Source: Lapidilactobacillus mulanensis (GTDB taxonomy: Bacteria > Bacillota > Bacilli > Lactobacillales > Lactobacillaceae). From it: a stretch of DNA of 33,799 bases. Below, one piece after another: positions 15,405 to 24,759 of this stretch (position 1 is its first letter; every line of letters starts with the position of its first letter). Under the pieces are notes generated by a model that made no database searches, was not told the origin of the DNA, and saw nothing but the letters and a program-made list of their open reading frames with translations. The stretch spans positions 1 through 33,799 of the forward strand of contig NZ_RHOW01000025.1 of assembly GCF_003946215.1 (NCBI RefSeq), written 5' to 3'. The position numbers and the translations under genes were made by a program.

Positions 15405-15546
15405 GAAGGTAGACAAGATTTTTAACATTCCAACCAGCTTTTCAAGTTTAAAAATAAATGTGACCGGTTTCAAGACTTCTCATTGTCAAAAACGAACATT
15501 TTATTTTATAATTAGACTACAACTAAATAATTATGGGAGTGATAAG

Positions 15547-15825
15547 ATGCGACTTTTTGACGTCACCAACAACTTTAGCAAACTCGTTCAAAGCCAACTT
15601 TCAGGAACCGACGCTAACCTAGTCAAAGTTTATTCGTTAGGCAATATTATCGTCGTCTTTACCAAAGCCCCGGCACATGAAGAAATCCTGTTAAAAAGTG
15701 AACACCGCAATATTCGCAATGATGAAATCGAATTTGCCATCAAGGAACTAACCGCCGCAACATTGCAGCAAGCAGAAGTGATCCATGGTAAAAACATTGC
15801 CGAGATTTCGATCAAAGCTGGATAA
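15547..15825 (+). CDS. DUF1827 family protein
   Basis: 92-aa soluble protein matching the DUF1827 family of lactic acid bacteria as I recall it: MRLFDVTNNFSKLVQSQLSG at the N-terminus, then a beta-rich middle (LVKVYSLGNIIVVFTKAPAHEEIL) and an acidic helix. Function is not established. The ATG at 15547 is chosen over an earlier in-frame ATG because GGGAGTGATA lies at ribosome-site distance and the 29 extra residues would be read from non-coding sequence. Monocistronic; convergent with prfC. Confidence 0.82.
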   Translation: MRLFDVTNNFSKLVQSQLSGTDANLVKVYSLGNIIVVFTKAPAHEEILLKSEHRNIRNDEIEFAIKELTAATLQQAEVIHGKNIAEISIKAG

Positions 15826-15860
15826 CGAGTTGATGCAATTTTTTGTTTTCTCAACTCAAA

Positions 15861-15940
15861 AAATACCCGATTCAGAACTGAAATTTCTAAACGAGATGTA
15901 AAATCTCATTTGGCAATTTGAGTTCGTGAATCGGGTATTT
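15861..15940. terminator. Bidirectional terminator between DUF1827 gene and prfC
   Basis: AAATACCCGATTCA (15861-15874) and TGAATCGGGTATTT (15927-15940) form a perfect 14-bp stem around a structured loop (GAGAT/ATCTC). It is A/T-flanked on both sides. Just before it GAGTTG/CAACTC (about 15827-15856) forms a further hairpin. Confidence 0.85.
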
Positions 15941-15970
15941 ATTTTTAACTTAATTGAGCAAATTTACTAA

Positions 15971-17551
15971 TTAGAGCTTTGCTGTCAATTCAACCTTCGG
16001 ATATTTATCCTTGAACCAATTCTCCGCGAATCGATTTTCAAATAAGAAGAGTGGGTTTCCTTGCAAGTCTTTAACCAACAAGTTACGGCTCGACGACATC
16101 CGTTGATCCAATTGTTCAGGATCGATCCAGCGAGCCGTGCGCGCGCCGATCGGCTTCATAACAACTTCCGAATTATATTCGTGTAACATTCGGTATTGGA
16201 AAACTTCGAACTGCAATTGACCGACTGCACCGAGAATATAATCGTCGGTCGTATAAGTCTTGTACAATTGGACGGCACCCTCTTGGACCAATTGCTGCAT
16301 ACCTTTATGGAACGATTTTTGCTTCATGACGTTTTTGGCCATGACTTCAACGAATAATTCTGGTGTAAACTGTGGCAACTTTTCAAACTCGATCGTTTCT
16401 TTACCGGTGTAAATACTATCACCGATCTGAAAATTACCCGTGTCATACAAGCCAACAATATCCCCAGCAACCGCGGAATCAACTTGTTCACGCTGAGCTG
16501 ACATAAATTCGGTGGCATTATTCAATCTTAATTCCTTGCCAGTTCGTGCTAATTTGACGGTCATATCCTTCTCGAACTGTCCAGAACAAATCCGAACGAA
16601 CGCAATTCGATCGCGATGAGCCGGATTCATATTCGCCTGAATCTTAAATACAAAGCCAGAAAATTCTGGTGCTTCTGCACTCAACGTCGTTTCATTCAAC
16701 AACTCATGGCTAGACGGTGCTGGTGCCATGCTCAAGAAACTCTTCAAGAAACTCTCAACGCCAAAATTCGTCAAAGCTGAGCCGAAATAAACCGGCGTCT
16801 GCTGACCAGCCGCAATTTTGTCAAGGTCGAATTTATTACCCGCCTCTGACAAAAGATCGATGTCATCAAGCGTCTGCTGATAAATCGTATCTTCTTTAAG
16901 CAGATCATCGCCATTGATCTCCCCTGTTTCTGGATCAAGGGCAATGAAACGTTCCGCTTCATTCTGCGGACGATAGGTTTCGATCCGATGGCTGTACATA
17001 TCATAGAGGCCCCTGAGACCCTTGCCCATGCCCATCGGCCAATTCATCGCGACGCCTTCAATATTTAACAGCTCTTCTAGCTCGGCAATCAAATCCAGTG
17101 GCTCGCGGCCGTCACGATCTAATTTATTCATGAAGGTGAAAATAGGAATGCCACGTTGCTTAACGACTTTAAATAACTTCTTCGTTTGTGGCTCGATACC
17201 CTTGGCAGAATCGATCACCATGACGGCCGCATCCACTGCCATCAGGGTCCGATAAGTATCCTCGGAGAAATCCTCATGCCCTGGCGTATCCAAAATATTG
17301 ACGCGCTTGCCGTCGAAATCAAACTGCATGACAGAACTGGTAACGGAAATACCACGTTTCTTTTCAATTTCCATCCAGTCAGACGTTGCAAAGTTTCCTG
17401 ACTTCTTGGCTTTAACAGTTCCGGCTTGGCGAATGACGCCACCAAACAGCAACATTTGTTCGGTGATGGTTGTTTTACCCGCATCGGGGTGAGAAATAAT
17501 CGCAAATGTGCGTCGTTTTGCAACTTCTTGTTTTAATTTATCTTTATCCAA
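15971..17551 (-). CDS. prfC: Peptide chain release factor 3
   Basis: 526-aa translational GTPase that recycles RF1/RF2 after termination. G1 SHPDAGKTT, the switch I segment [23 protein letters not shown]3 [13 protein letters not shown]4 [10 protein letters not shown], then the RF3-specific C-terminal domains ([28 protein letters not shown]). Length is normal. The start codon is TTG at 17551, with AGGGA six nt upstream and no alternative ATG nearby; the reading [22 protein letters not shown] matches the family. The weak start may lower expression. Monocistronic by spacing. Confidence 0.96.
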   Translation of the reverse strand: MDKDKLKQEVAKRRTFAIISHPDAGKTTITEQMLLFGGVIRQAGTVKAKKSGNFATSDWMEIEKKRGISVTSSVMQFDFDGKRVNILDTPGHEDFSEDTYRTLMAVDAAVMVIDSAKGIEPQTKKLFKVVKQRGIPIFTFMNKLDRDGREPLDLIAELEELLNIEGVAMNWPMGMGKGLRGLYDMYSHRIETYRPQNEAERFIALDPETGEINGDDLLKEDTIYQQTLDDIDLLSEAGNKFDLDKIAAGQQTPVYFGSALTNFGVESFLKSFLSMAPAPSSHELLNETTLSAEAPEFSGFVFKIQANMNPAHRDRIAFVRICSGQFEKDMTVKLARTGKELRLNNATEFMSAQREQVDSAVAGDIVGLYDTGNFQIGDSIYTGKETIEFEKLPQFTPELFVEVMAKNVMKQKSFHKGMQQLVQEGAVQLYKTYTTDDYILGAVGQLQFEVFQYRMLHEYNSEVVMKPIGARTARWIDPEQLDQRMSSSRNLLVKDLQGNPLFLFENRFAENWFKDKYPKVELTAKL

Positions 17552-17583
17552 TTGAATCCCTCATAACTTTCTCTGTGCATTAA

Positions 17584-17613
17584 TTGTTCGTTATCGCTGA
17601 ACCCAACGAACAA
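17584..17613 (-). other. 9-bp inverted repeat upstream of prfC
   Basis: TTGTTCGTT (17584-17592) and AACGAACAA (17605-17613), perfect pairing with a 12-nt loop, about 33 nt before the prfC TTG start. It lacks a T run, so it is more likely a leader hairpin or operator than a terminator. Confidence 0.35.
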
Positions 17614-17717
17614 CCGCAATAAAAACGCGCCGACAACAAGTAAAAAGTCATCGTCGCGAATATTGCTCATACCTGTTTATAAAACCTAAATCCATTGCAA
17701 ATTTAACTCACATGCGT

Positions 17718-19073
17718 CTATTCCTCATCTGTTTCATTATCTTCGCTTTCATCTGGATCCTTTGGTTCTGGAAGCGTCAAGGTGACGTTCTCCAAACGTG
17801 AGCTCTGCATCATACCCGTTGTCAAAGTCATACCATTCTCTAAAACAACATTCAGATGTTGACCATTAGTTGGGATCGTGCCTAATTCCGTAATCACAAA
17901 TCCAGCAATGGTATCGACGTCATCATTTTCCAATTCGGTATCAAATTGATCATTGAAATCTGATAGTGGCATCTTACCTGCGATCACATATTTGCGGTCG
18001 CTGATTTTCGAATAAAGTGTTTCCGTCGAATCTGATTCATCATCGATTTCGCCGACGATCTCCTCGAGTAAATCTTCGATTGTTGCTAAACCGACCACGC
18101 CACCATATTCATCCAATAAAACAGCCATCTGTTGATGAGTTCGTTGCATTTCTAGCAACAATTCATCGATCGTGATCGTTTCAGGGACAAACATTGGTTT
18201 AGACATGACATCTGCTAACTTCAATTTTTCAAAGCCATTGTCACGCGCTGTTTTCAAAATATTCTTGATATGCAGCATGCCGACAATGATATCCTTGTCT
18301 TCTTTGTAGACTGGGATTCGCGAATACGGTTGGTTCAAGATCAAGTCGATGTTTTCAGTATCTGGATCATTAATATCGATCATAAATGCGTCGGTTCTTG
18401 GCACCATGACTTCTCGTGCCATTTTGTCATTGAAATTAATAATGCCTTCCAACATGCTGTATTCATCTGGATCGATGACACCAGTTTTGCGGGATTTTTC
18501 AATCACACCTAGCATCTCATCACGCGTCATCTGACTATCGTTCGTGGTCAGATCAACGGGCGTGATTTTCACTAATAAATTAGTTGATGTGGATAATAAC
18601 CAAACGAATGGACGTAGAAAAGCTCGAACTGCCTTGACCGGACCAATACTTGCTTTAGCGAGTTGCTCGGCTTTGGCCAGCGCAATCTGTTTCGGATAAA
18701 GCTCACCAAAAACAAGTGAGATGTACGACAAAACAACCGTAATGAGAATAACGGAAGCCTGCTCGGCCCAACTAACATCGCCAAACAACGGCGCTAATAA
18801 ACCAGCCATCGAAGTTGCCGCACTAGCAGATGATAGGAATCCAGCAAAGGTGATGGCGACTTGAATCGTCGCCAAGAACCCACTTGAATCATTCATCACG
18901 CCTAATAAGGCCTTAGCTTTCTTGTCGCCATTCTCTGCTTCTGTTTCTATTTTAGTCCGGTTCACTGAGACGATCGCCATTTCCGCCGCTGCAAAAAAAG
19001 CATTGATCAGCGTTAAAACGACGATCAAAATTATCTGTCCACCCAACGAACTACTGGCCGGGTCACCACTCAT
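17718..19073 (-). CDS. CNNM/TlyC-type membrane protein with CBS domains
   Basis: 451-aa protein of the hemolysin-like CNNM family (YhdP/YqhB, CorB/C relatives). The N-terminal CNNM transmembrane domain (about 1-200) has the family start ILIVVLTLINAFFAAAEMAIVSVNRTK. A CBS pair follows (about 205-345: VPRTDAFMIDIND and MSKPMFVPETITIDELLLEMQRT). Next is the CorC_HlyC C-terminal domain (about 360-430), ending in an acidic tail rich in Asp and Glu. Such proteins are linked to Mg2+ and other cation export. The name hemolysin is historical. It stands alone between prfC and the AI-2E permease gene. Confidence 0.9.
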   Translation of the reverse strand: MSGDPASSSLGGQIILIVVLTLINAFFAAAEMAIVSVNRTKIETEAENGDKKAKALLGVMNDSSGFLATIQVAITFAGFLSSASAATSMAGLLAPLFGDVSWAEQASVILITVVLSYISLVFGELYPKQIALAKAEQLAKASIGPVKAVRAFLRPFVWLLSTSTNLLVKITPVDLTTNDSQMTRDEMLGVIEKSRKTGVIDPDEYSMLEGIINFNDKMAREVMVPRTDAFMIDINDPDTENIDLILNQPYSRIPVYKEDKDIIVGMLHIKNILKTARDNGFEKLKLADVMSKPMFVPETITIDELLLEMQRTHQQMAVLLDEYGGVVGLATIEDLLEEIVGEIDDESDSTETLYSKISDRKYVIAGKMPLSDFNDQFDTELENDDVDTIAGFVITELGTIPTNGQHLNVVLENGMTLTTGMMQSSRLENVTLTLPEPKDPDESEDNETDEE

Positions 19074-19189
19074 CGATCAACCAACTCACTTTCAAATTAT
19101 GTTTACTAATGACTAATTATACCAAGCACAAATGACGCTTTCAATACGGAAGTGCTGAATGTGATAAAAATAAATATTTTCCATACACT

Positions 19190-20353
19190 TTATTTTTTAT
19201 CGTCGCCTGAATTTGGGTCGATAAAACCGTCTGGATCAACGATTTCAGCTTCTGAACGCGCTCGTTTACGCAAATTATAAAACGAAACAATATATTTAAT
19301 AATCGTCTTGGCGACCGCATATCCAGGAACTGCCAGCACAATTCCGACGAAACCGAACATATTTCCAGCAACTAATAACAAAACGATGATCGTCAACGGA
19401 TGAATCTGTAAGGTTTTGCCGATCACATTGGGATATAACAAATTACTATCGACCTGCTGAACGATGATCACCACGATGGCCACCGCCACAGCTTTAGGTA
19501 CCGAAACCGTCAAGGCAACGACCAACGCCGGCAAAACGCCTAACCATGGTCCTAAATATGGCACGATGTTCAAAATTCCTGCAAATACACCTAACAATAA
19601 CGCGTAAGGCATTTGAATAATCAAATAACCGATAAAAGTCAGTGTTCCCACAAATAACATGTCTAAAAATTGCCCTGAAAAATAAGTCGAAATCGTCTGG
19701 TTCATTTGACGGAGCAATTCAGCGATTTCTTCACGATATCTGTCGGGGAAGAAACGTTGTACATTCGGAATTAATTTGTTACCATCCTTCAGGAAATAAA
19801 ATAAAATCACTGGCACTGTAAAAGCACTGATAGCGATCCCACCGATCGAACTGACCACTGAGCCGAAATCCGCCACATTATTGCTAAAGTATTTCGAAAC
19901 ATTTGTTAGGATCGTTTTCGGCTCGATATTCAGTTGCTTCACGACTTCATCGAGATGATATTTGTCCGCCCAGTCACTGGCAAGAAAATCTTGAATGCCC
20001 TTTTGTAGGTCAGTGGCAAATTGAGGAAAGTTGCTGACAATATTGGTGATCTGCGTCGTCAAGCTGGGAATCAGCGCACTCATGGCCACAATGATCACGC
20101 CAAACAATAGCAGAAAAGCAATCAAAATACCCCAACTGCGTTTGACTTTTATTTTTTCTAAAAAGTTGATCAAGGGATTCATCAGATAAAATAAAAAGCC
20201 CGCAAATAAAAACGGCCCGAATAAAGTTGCCGCAAACGTTTGAACGGGACCGAGGACAAAAGAAATTTTGCTTAGGACCCAAATCAAGGTTACAATGACT
20301 AATAATTGAATGCTCCAAAAAAATAGTTTCGATTGTTTAAATTTATTGATCAT
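19190..20353 (-). CDS. AI-2E family transporter (YdiK/PerM-like)
   Basis: 387-aa membrane protein with about eight hydrophobic segments. Features of the family are FLFYLMNPLINFLEK near residue 55, the soluble loop between helices 3 and 4 (about 95-150), PVILFYFLKDG, and LGVFAGILNIVPYLGPWLGVLPA. Members carry varied substrates, including Na+/H+ exchange in some cases; autoinducer-2 export is not a safe assumption. Ribosome site GGGGAGAAAAG directly before the ATG. Transcribed divergently from the GNAT gene. Confidence 0.88.
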   Translation of the reverse strand: MINKFKQSKLFFWSIQLLVIVTLIWVLSKISFVLGPVQTFAATLFGPFLFAGFLFYLMNPLINFLEKIKVKRSWGILIAFLLLFGVIIVAMSALIPSLTTQITNIVSNFPQFATDLQKGIQDFLASDWADKYHLDEVVKQLNIEPKTILTNVSKYFSNNVADFGSVVSSIGGIAISAFTVPVILFYFLKDGNKLIPNVQRFFPDRYREEIAELLRQMNQTISTYFSGQFLDMLFVGTLTFIGYLIIQMPYALLLGVFAGILNIVPYLGPWLGVLPALVVALTVSVPKAVAVAIVVIIVQQVDSNLLYPNVIGKTLQIHPLTIIVLLLVAGNMFGFVGIVLAVPGYAVAKTIIKYIVSFYNLRKRARSEAEIVDPDGFIDPNSGDDKK

Positions 20354-20435
20354 CTTTTCTCCCCAAACACCTTTTGAGTTATAATTATATTGTAAATACG
20401 CTCAGAACAAATCAGTCAAAAGTAGGTTCTATTTA

Positions 20436-20879
20436 ATGAATATTAAACACCAAATTGGAATCAATAGCCAGATATATCAAGATGCCTTACAAATTCGTCG
20501 AGAAGTTTTCGTCAGCGAACAAGCGGTTCCCGAAAGTTTAGAGATCGATCAGAATGATCCAATCGCGGATAATTATGTCGGTTACGTTGATGAACAGGCA
20601 GTCACGACAGCGCGAACTGTATCCGCACCCGAGAACGGCTGGCACATTCAACGCGTCGCAACTCGCTCTGAATATCGCCATCATCGTTATGGTTCAGAAC
20701 TTTTACAAGCTATCATTGCAACCGCACGTGAACAAAAAATTGCCTATTTAGTTTTAGACGCCCAATTAGTTGCGATCCCTTTTTATAAACAATTGAATTT
20801 TGAATTAACCGCACGCGAGCAATTTCTCGACGCCGGAATTATGCATCGAGAAATGAAACTGAACTTGGCACACAAATAA
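20436..20879 (+). CDS. GNAT family N-acetyltransferase
   Basis: 147-aa acetyltransferase resembling the YjcF/ElaA branch. It opens with the IRREVFVSEQAVPESLEIDQND segment typical of that group. The acetyl-CoA binding motif A is around WHIQRVATRSEYRHHRYGSELLQAI, where the usual R-G-x-G becomes H-H-R-Y-G. The C-terminal PFYKQLNFELTAREFLD-like motif B is present (sequence FYKQLNFELTAREQFLD). Substrate unknown. A short upstream region is shared with the divergent AI-2E gene. The small membrane protein gene follows 32 nt downstream and may be cotranscribed. Confidence 0.88.
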   Translation: MNIKHQIGINSQIYQDALQIRREVFVSEQAVPESLEIDQNDPIADNYVGYVDEQAVTTARTVSAPENGWHIQRVATRSEYRHHRYGSELLQAIIATAREQKIAYLVLDAQLVAIPFYKQLNFELTAREQFLDAGIMHREMKLNLAHK

Positions 20880-20911
20880 TCAAGTTGGATTTTTTTAAAG
20901 GAGTCATCAAC

Positions 20912-21379
20912 ATGGCAAATGCCAAACGATTTATTACTTATCTTTTCCTATTCATCATCCCCTATGGTCTGGCGATACTTCTGATCGGCACGGCTTATAA
21001 CGCGTTGGTCATCCACTGGTCGAGTCGCTGGCGATTATTAGTTGGTGCGGTCGTCGGTATGATTTTCATGAATCTGCTTAAGATCATCATTCAGAAACCT
21101 TTGAAACTTTTAGCCTCACAAAATGAAAGTAGCGTCATGAGTCATCTGATGCATTTCTTCTTCGTCGATTCGAGCAAAATTTTATTGACGCTTAACCTGT
21201 TGCTGGATATGATTTTAGCGATCGTTGGTATTTATGCGAGCCGATTATTATTCACCCCACAATTTATTACCGGAACTGCGCTAGGTTGGCTGATCGTCAG
21301 TTTATTCGTCTCTGCAATGATCGGTGCCTACTTCGCATTTGATCAATTGAAGCTGGGAGAACCAGTTGACGAGAAATAG
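20912..21379 (+). CDS. Small four-helix membrane protein, unknown function
   Basis: 155 aa with four hydrophobic segments at roughly residues 8-34, 42-62, 88-110 and 118-143. A short polar, Lys-rich loop lies between helices 2 and 3. I do not recognise the family. The ATG at 20912 is chosen over an earlier in-frame start at 20885 because AAAGGAG lies eight nt before it and MANAKRF gives a normal N-terminus. It lies 32 nt after the GNAT gene and ends before a strong convergent terminator, so the two form a likely operon. Confidence 0.75.
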   Translation: MANAKRFITYLFLFIIPYGLAILLIGTAYNALVIHWSSRWRLLVGAVVGMIFMNLLKIIIQKPLKLLASQNESSVMSHLMHFFFVDSSKILLTLNLLLDMILAIVGIYASRLLFTPQFITGTALGWLIVSLFVSAMIGAYFAFDQLKLGEPVDEK

Positions 21380-21401
21380 AACATTATCAAAATAATTGAA
21401 C

Positions 21402-21445
21402 GTCAAAAAACTTCCGTGAAAATAAATTCACGGAAGTTTTTTGAC
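21402..21445. terminator. Bidirectional terminator
   Basis: Perfect 19-bp inverted repeat (21402-21420 with 21427-21445), starting GTCAAAAAACTTCCG, with a 6-nt loop. The stem ends supply A and T runs for both directions between convergent genes. Confidence 0.93.
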
Positions 21446-21454
21446 TATATTTAA

Positions 21455-22105
21455 CTAAAGTTGCTGTTTAACTTTATCAACCAGTAACCGATAGCCTTCA
21501 TCGTTGATGTGTAATCCATCTCGATAATAGCGTTCAACTGCATTTCCATCGGTATCAAGCAGTTCAGGAAAGACGTTAATGAATTTGACATAATCATAAG
21601 GAATCACACGCTGATATTCTGAAAGGACCATCTGCAAGATCTCATTACTGCGAAGACCATCGCCTTTTGCTCGATAGCCGTGAATCTTCTCTACGCACGG
21701 AATACAGCTGACAAGATTAATTTGACATTCAGGCAAGTTATAGTGAATGATTTCAACAATTTCCTTAACATTGAGTGCTATATCACGCGGACTAGCCATG
21801 ACGGTGTTACCAAGATCATTTGTTCCCACCATCAAGAAAACAGTCTTGGGCGCATATTTGATGACGCCCTCGTCAACAAAATGTAACAACATATGTGATG
21901 AAATACCAACCACACCTGAGTTATAAGCATTTTTATATTCGGGGAAAAATTTCCCGAGATTTAAATATTGCGTCAGAGAATCACCGAAAAAAACGACACC
22001 ACCTGGAACTGAATTTCGATTATTGGCAATCACTTCAGCGATTCGTTCAACAATATAATCCCGTAATTGATATTGGTTTGAATCATAAATCATATTTTCA
22101 CGCAT
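21455..22105 (-). CDS. SGNH/GDSL family hydrolase
   Basis: 216-aa intracellular esterase/deacetylase-type hydrolase, with no signal peptide. Block I FFGDSLTQ gives nucleophile S43, block II NSGVVG the oxyanion Gly64, block III GTND Asn96, and block V DGLHINDEGY Asp196 and His199; all catalytic residues are present. The gene is 55 nt downstream of the PTS EIIC on the same strand, so it may act on a sugar or acylated glycoside taken up by that permease. The start uses GAGGAA seven nt before ATG. Specific substrate unknown. Confidence 0.88.
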   Translation of the reverse strand: MRENMIYDSNQYQLRDYIVERIAEVIANNRNSVPGGVVFFGDSLTQYLNLGKFFPEYKNAYNSGVVGISSHMLLHFVDEGVIKYAPKTVFLMVGTNDLGNTVMASPRDIALNVKEIVEIIHYNLPECQINLVSCIPCVEKIHGYRAKGDGLRSNEILQMVLSEYQRVIPYDYVKFINVFPELLDTDGNAVERYYRDGLHINDEGYRLLVDKVKQQL

Positions 22106-22160
22106 TACTATTCCTCACTAGATTACGTTTTACAGGTTCACTAAATCAAAAGATAGTTAA

Positions 22161-23483
22161 TTAAGCGTTAACGGCTGCTTCGTCTGCATCCGATTTTGCT
22201 TGTGCTTTCAATACATTGTCATTAATCTTAACAAATGGCATGTAAATCAAGACGCCTAGTACAAAAACAACAAGTTGGACGACAACTGCTCGCCAATCAC
22301 CGGCGGTTGCTAAAAATGCACTTAGCCCGATTGGAGTAGTCCATGGCACCATTACAACACAGGGACTCATCCAACCAATAGCGGTTGCTACATAGCTAAT
22401 AAAAATACCAAGTGCTGGCACAAGAATAAATGGCACTGCCATTGAAAGGTTATATACAATTGGGTAGCCAAAGATAACTGGTTCATTAATGTTGAAAATA
22501 CCAGGCGCAATTGCCAGCTTGCCAACACTACGCGTTACTGAGTTACGTCCAACCAAGAAAGTCGCCAGTAACAAGCAAAGTGTTGACCCGGAACCACCAA
22601 TCAAGCCAAATGATGCAACCTGTGAAACGTTAATAATGTTAGGAATCGCTTGTCCGTTATTGTATGCCGCGATATTTTGAGTAATGTTGATGATCAACAA
22701 AGGCTCCAGAATTGAACTGTAGATAACTGACTGATGAATCCCGAATAACCACAACATATTGCCAAGTGAATAAAGAATGATGGCACCCCATAAACCAGTA
22801 CCAATATGACGTAGTGGTTCTTGAATTGCAGTTGTGATCAAGTTGATCAAATTCATACCTGCAATATTATTAAGTAATGCAGAGGCAACTGCGAAGACTG
22901 AAACCACAATAATAATTGGAATCAAGACATTAAAGGATTTTCCAACTGCAGGTGGGACATTTTCACCGAGATTAACCTGCAACCGTTTATATGATGAAAC
23001 TCGAATAAACAATTCTGTTGCTAAAAGAGCAACGATAATACCCGCGAACATTGAACCAGTTCCAAGATTTGTAAAAGTTAGAACTGATGAGACGTCTACT
23101 GCTTTTTTAGCACCATCGGGAGTGACGGACACCGTGTTAGGCATCATCACGATCAATGATGAAACTGAAACTAAGACTGCTGCTAGCGGATTATCAAATC
23201 GACGATTCTGCGCCAGATGATAACCAATCATGGCTGCAATCAGTAGTCCTGAAATATTTAAGGTCGCATTAGTAATCAATGTTCCCCAATACTGTACACT
23301 AACTAAGGTTGCACCCTTAAAAATCCATGTAAAGACCGTATTATTAAGCAGTACCGCCAAGCCAGCCAAGATATATAGTGGCATGATCGTTGCAAATGCA
23401 TCACGCAAGGTACGTAAATGAATTTGATTCCCAAGTTTTACAGCTATTTGTGTAAACTTTTCGCCAAATTTGGAATTTTCCAT
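22161..23483 (-). CDS. PTS sugar transporter EIIC, cellobiose/lactose family
   Basis: 440-aa membrane permease of the Lac/cellobiose EIIC family with about ten helices. Family segments include FATIMPLYILAGLAVLLNNTVF (residues 29-50), the substrate region LWLFGIHQSVIYSSILEPLL and IFNINEPVIFGYPIVYNLSMAVPFILVP, in which the NEP motif binds the sugar. No EIIA or EIIB gene is present, so it must borrow them from elsewhere. Cotranscribed with the SGNH hydrolase. A GntR/UTRA regulator gene lies upstream on the same strand, with a 342-nt intergenic region between. Confidence 0.92.
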   Translation of the reverse strand: MENSKFGEKFTQIAVKLGNQIHLRTLRDAFATIMPLYILAGLAVLLNNTVFTWIFKGATLVSVQYWGTLITNATLNISGLLIAAMIGYHLAQNRRFDNPLAAVLVSVSSLIVMMPNTVSVTPDGAKKAVDVSSVLTFTNLGTGSMFAGIIVALLATELFIRVSSYKRLQVNLGENVPPAVGKSFNVLIPIIIVVSVFAVASALLNNIAGMNLINLITTAIQEPLRHIGTGLWGAIILYSLGNMLWLFGIHQSVIYSSILEPLLIINITQNIAAYNNGQAIPNIINVSQVASFGLIGGSGSTLCLLLATFLVGRNSVTRSVGKLAIAPGIFNINEPVIFGYPIVYNLSMAVPFILVPALGIFISYVATAIGWMSPCVVMVPWTTPIGLSAFLATAGDWRAVVVQLVVFVLGVLIYMPFVKINDNVLKAQAKSDADEAAVNA

Positions 23484-23729
23484 TTAAATCATCTCCATCT
23501 TTGTTATTTCTGAATAAAATTTTGGTCATGAAATCGATAATTGCAAGTTATTTGTTGCAAAATATTTTAAGCTTTCAACTGTTATCAATCTGATGCGAAC
23601 GTAAATTGTGCGTAACAGCCATTAAATACGCATAACTCGTCACAATCAATACATAGCTATATTCTAAATCAGCAACCTTAAACCTCCCGAAAAATTAATT
23701 TGGCTTTTGAAAAACTGAATACAAAAGTT

Positions 23730-23757
23730 AATATACGCCTGTCCACAAGATAATCAA
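23730..23757 (-). promoter_or_regulatory. Putative promoter of the EIIC gene
   Basis: Minus strand TTGATT (23752-23757), a 16-nt spacer and TATATT (23730-23735). It is preceded by the 8-nt palindrome GTATATAC (about 23776-23783), which could be the GntR-regulator operator. The 246-nt leader down to the start codon holds a TGCGTA/TACGCA hairpin but no riboswitch or gene I can support. Confidence 0.4.
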
Positions 23758-23797
23758 TACTTTTCGTGTCAAAAGTATATACATTTAAAAACATTAA

Positions 23798-23811
23798 ATT
23801 TAACGCTTTCA
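23798..23811 (-). promoter_or_regulatory. Candidate cre (CcpA) site upstream of EIIC
   Basis: TGAAAGCGTTAAAT on the minus strand fits the cre core. It is located just after the gntR stop codon and about 40 nt upstream of the putative EIIC -35 box, as expected for a carbon-catabolite-controlled PTS gene. Confidence 0.5.
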
Positions 23812-23825
23812 AAGATTATTAAATT

Positions 23826-24545
23826 CTAGTTGTGTTTAACGTCTAAATAAGTATATGTGTGATGTTGTGCATATGGATGGCGATTAATGGATATTTCAAA
23901 AGGGCGTCCGTCTTTAAGATAGACAATTTGTTTCACTTGCAGTATCGGATCGGTTGGATAAGATTTCAAATACTTTTGATCATAGCCATCTGCTTTTTCT
24001 GCTGATAATGAGCGTTGGGCGCCGCCGATTTCAAGCTTTCGATCGTGATGCAAGAATTGATAAAAAGATCCTAAAAAAATATCGGAATTTAAATCGGGAA
24101 TGATTTTTAAAGGCAGGAAAGTATGTTCCAACCCATAAGGCTGACCGTTTACAATACGCAATCTGCGGATTTCATATACTGGATCATTCTTATCTAGTTC
24201 TAGCGCCTGTTGCACCTCTAGCGAAGGAAAATGAATCGCAAATTTAATCACCTGACTTGTTACTGGTCCGCCAAGCTCCTTACTCAATCCATCATATCCA
24301 CCGATCGGTAGTGAATTCAGCTTATGAGCCATTCGCTTGCGAACAACAGTCCCGGCGCCTCGTTTGGAATAAACATAGCCATCCTTCCCTAGAATATCTA
24401 AAGATTTCTTGACAGTCATTCGACTGACACCTAGTTCTGTTGCCAAATCATTCTGATTAGGCAACATCTCCCCAGGTAAATAAATATCCTCCTTGATTCT
24501 TTGTTTAATTACTTCAATAATTTGTACATATTTCGGTTCCGACAT
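23826..24545 (-). CDS. GntR family transcriptional regulator with UTRA domain
   Basis: 239-aa repressor-type regulator. The winged helix-turn-helix (about 1-70) has the GntR pattern PGEMLPNQNDLATELGVSRMTVKKSLDIL; the UTRA effector domain is at about 90-235 (EIRRLRIVNGQPYGLEHTFLPL, DPILQVKQIVYLKDGRPFEISINRHP). UTRA proteins bind phosphorylated sugars. Its position upstream of an EIIC and an SGNH hydrolase suggests it controls them and senses the imported sugar phosphate. Upstream TTTGAA/TTCAAA (24581-24599) might be its own operator. Confidence 0.92.
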   Translation of the reverse strand: MSEPKYVQIIEVIKQRIKEDIYLPGEMLPNQNDLATELGVSRMTVKKSLDILGKDGYVYSKRGAGTVVRKRMAHKLNSLPIGGYDGLSKELGGPVTSQVIKFAIHFPSLEVQQALELDKNDPVYEIRRLRIVNGQPYGLEHTFLPLKIIPDLNSDIFLGSFYQFLHHDRKLEIGGAQRSLSAEKADGYDQKYLKSYPTDPILQVKQIVYLKDGRPFEISINRHPYAQHHTYTYLDVKHN

Positions 24546-24702
24546 GGTTCAATCCTCTGATATTCATTTTTTCATATCCATTTGAACTTCATTTTCAAAC
24601 AGTCATCAATATTTCTTTCTACATGCTACCACGAAATTTTGCAACGCACAGCGGAAGTCAGGATACATTTTCGCTACGCTTCAGATAAAAGATTAAAATT
24701 TG

Positions 24703-24742
24703 CAAATAAAAAGCAGTGTTAACAATCAACGTCAACACAGCT
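24703..24742 (-). terminator. Terminator of the alanine dehydrogenase gene
   Basis: Minus strand AGCTGTGTT (24734-24742) pairs with AACACTGCT (24712-24720) with one T-T mismatch, followed by TTTTTATTTGC. Confidence 0.7.
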
Positions 24743-24759
24743 CTAGAATCAATTTTAAA

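Noticed and set aside
15460-15546. N-terminal extension of the DUF1827 protein by 29 residues
   Set aside because: The extension lies in non-coding-like AT-rich sequence, while the inner ATG has a good ribosome site and matches the family start.
23484-23729. Riboswitch or small RNA in the long EIIC leader
   Set aside because: Only one short hairpin (TGCGTA/TACGCA) and no terminator, PRD-antiterminator or known aptamer pattern could be seen.
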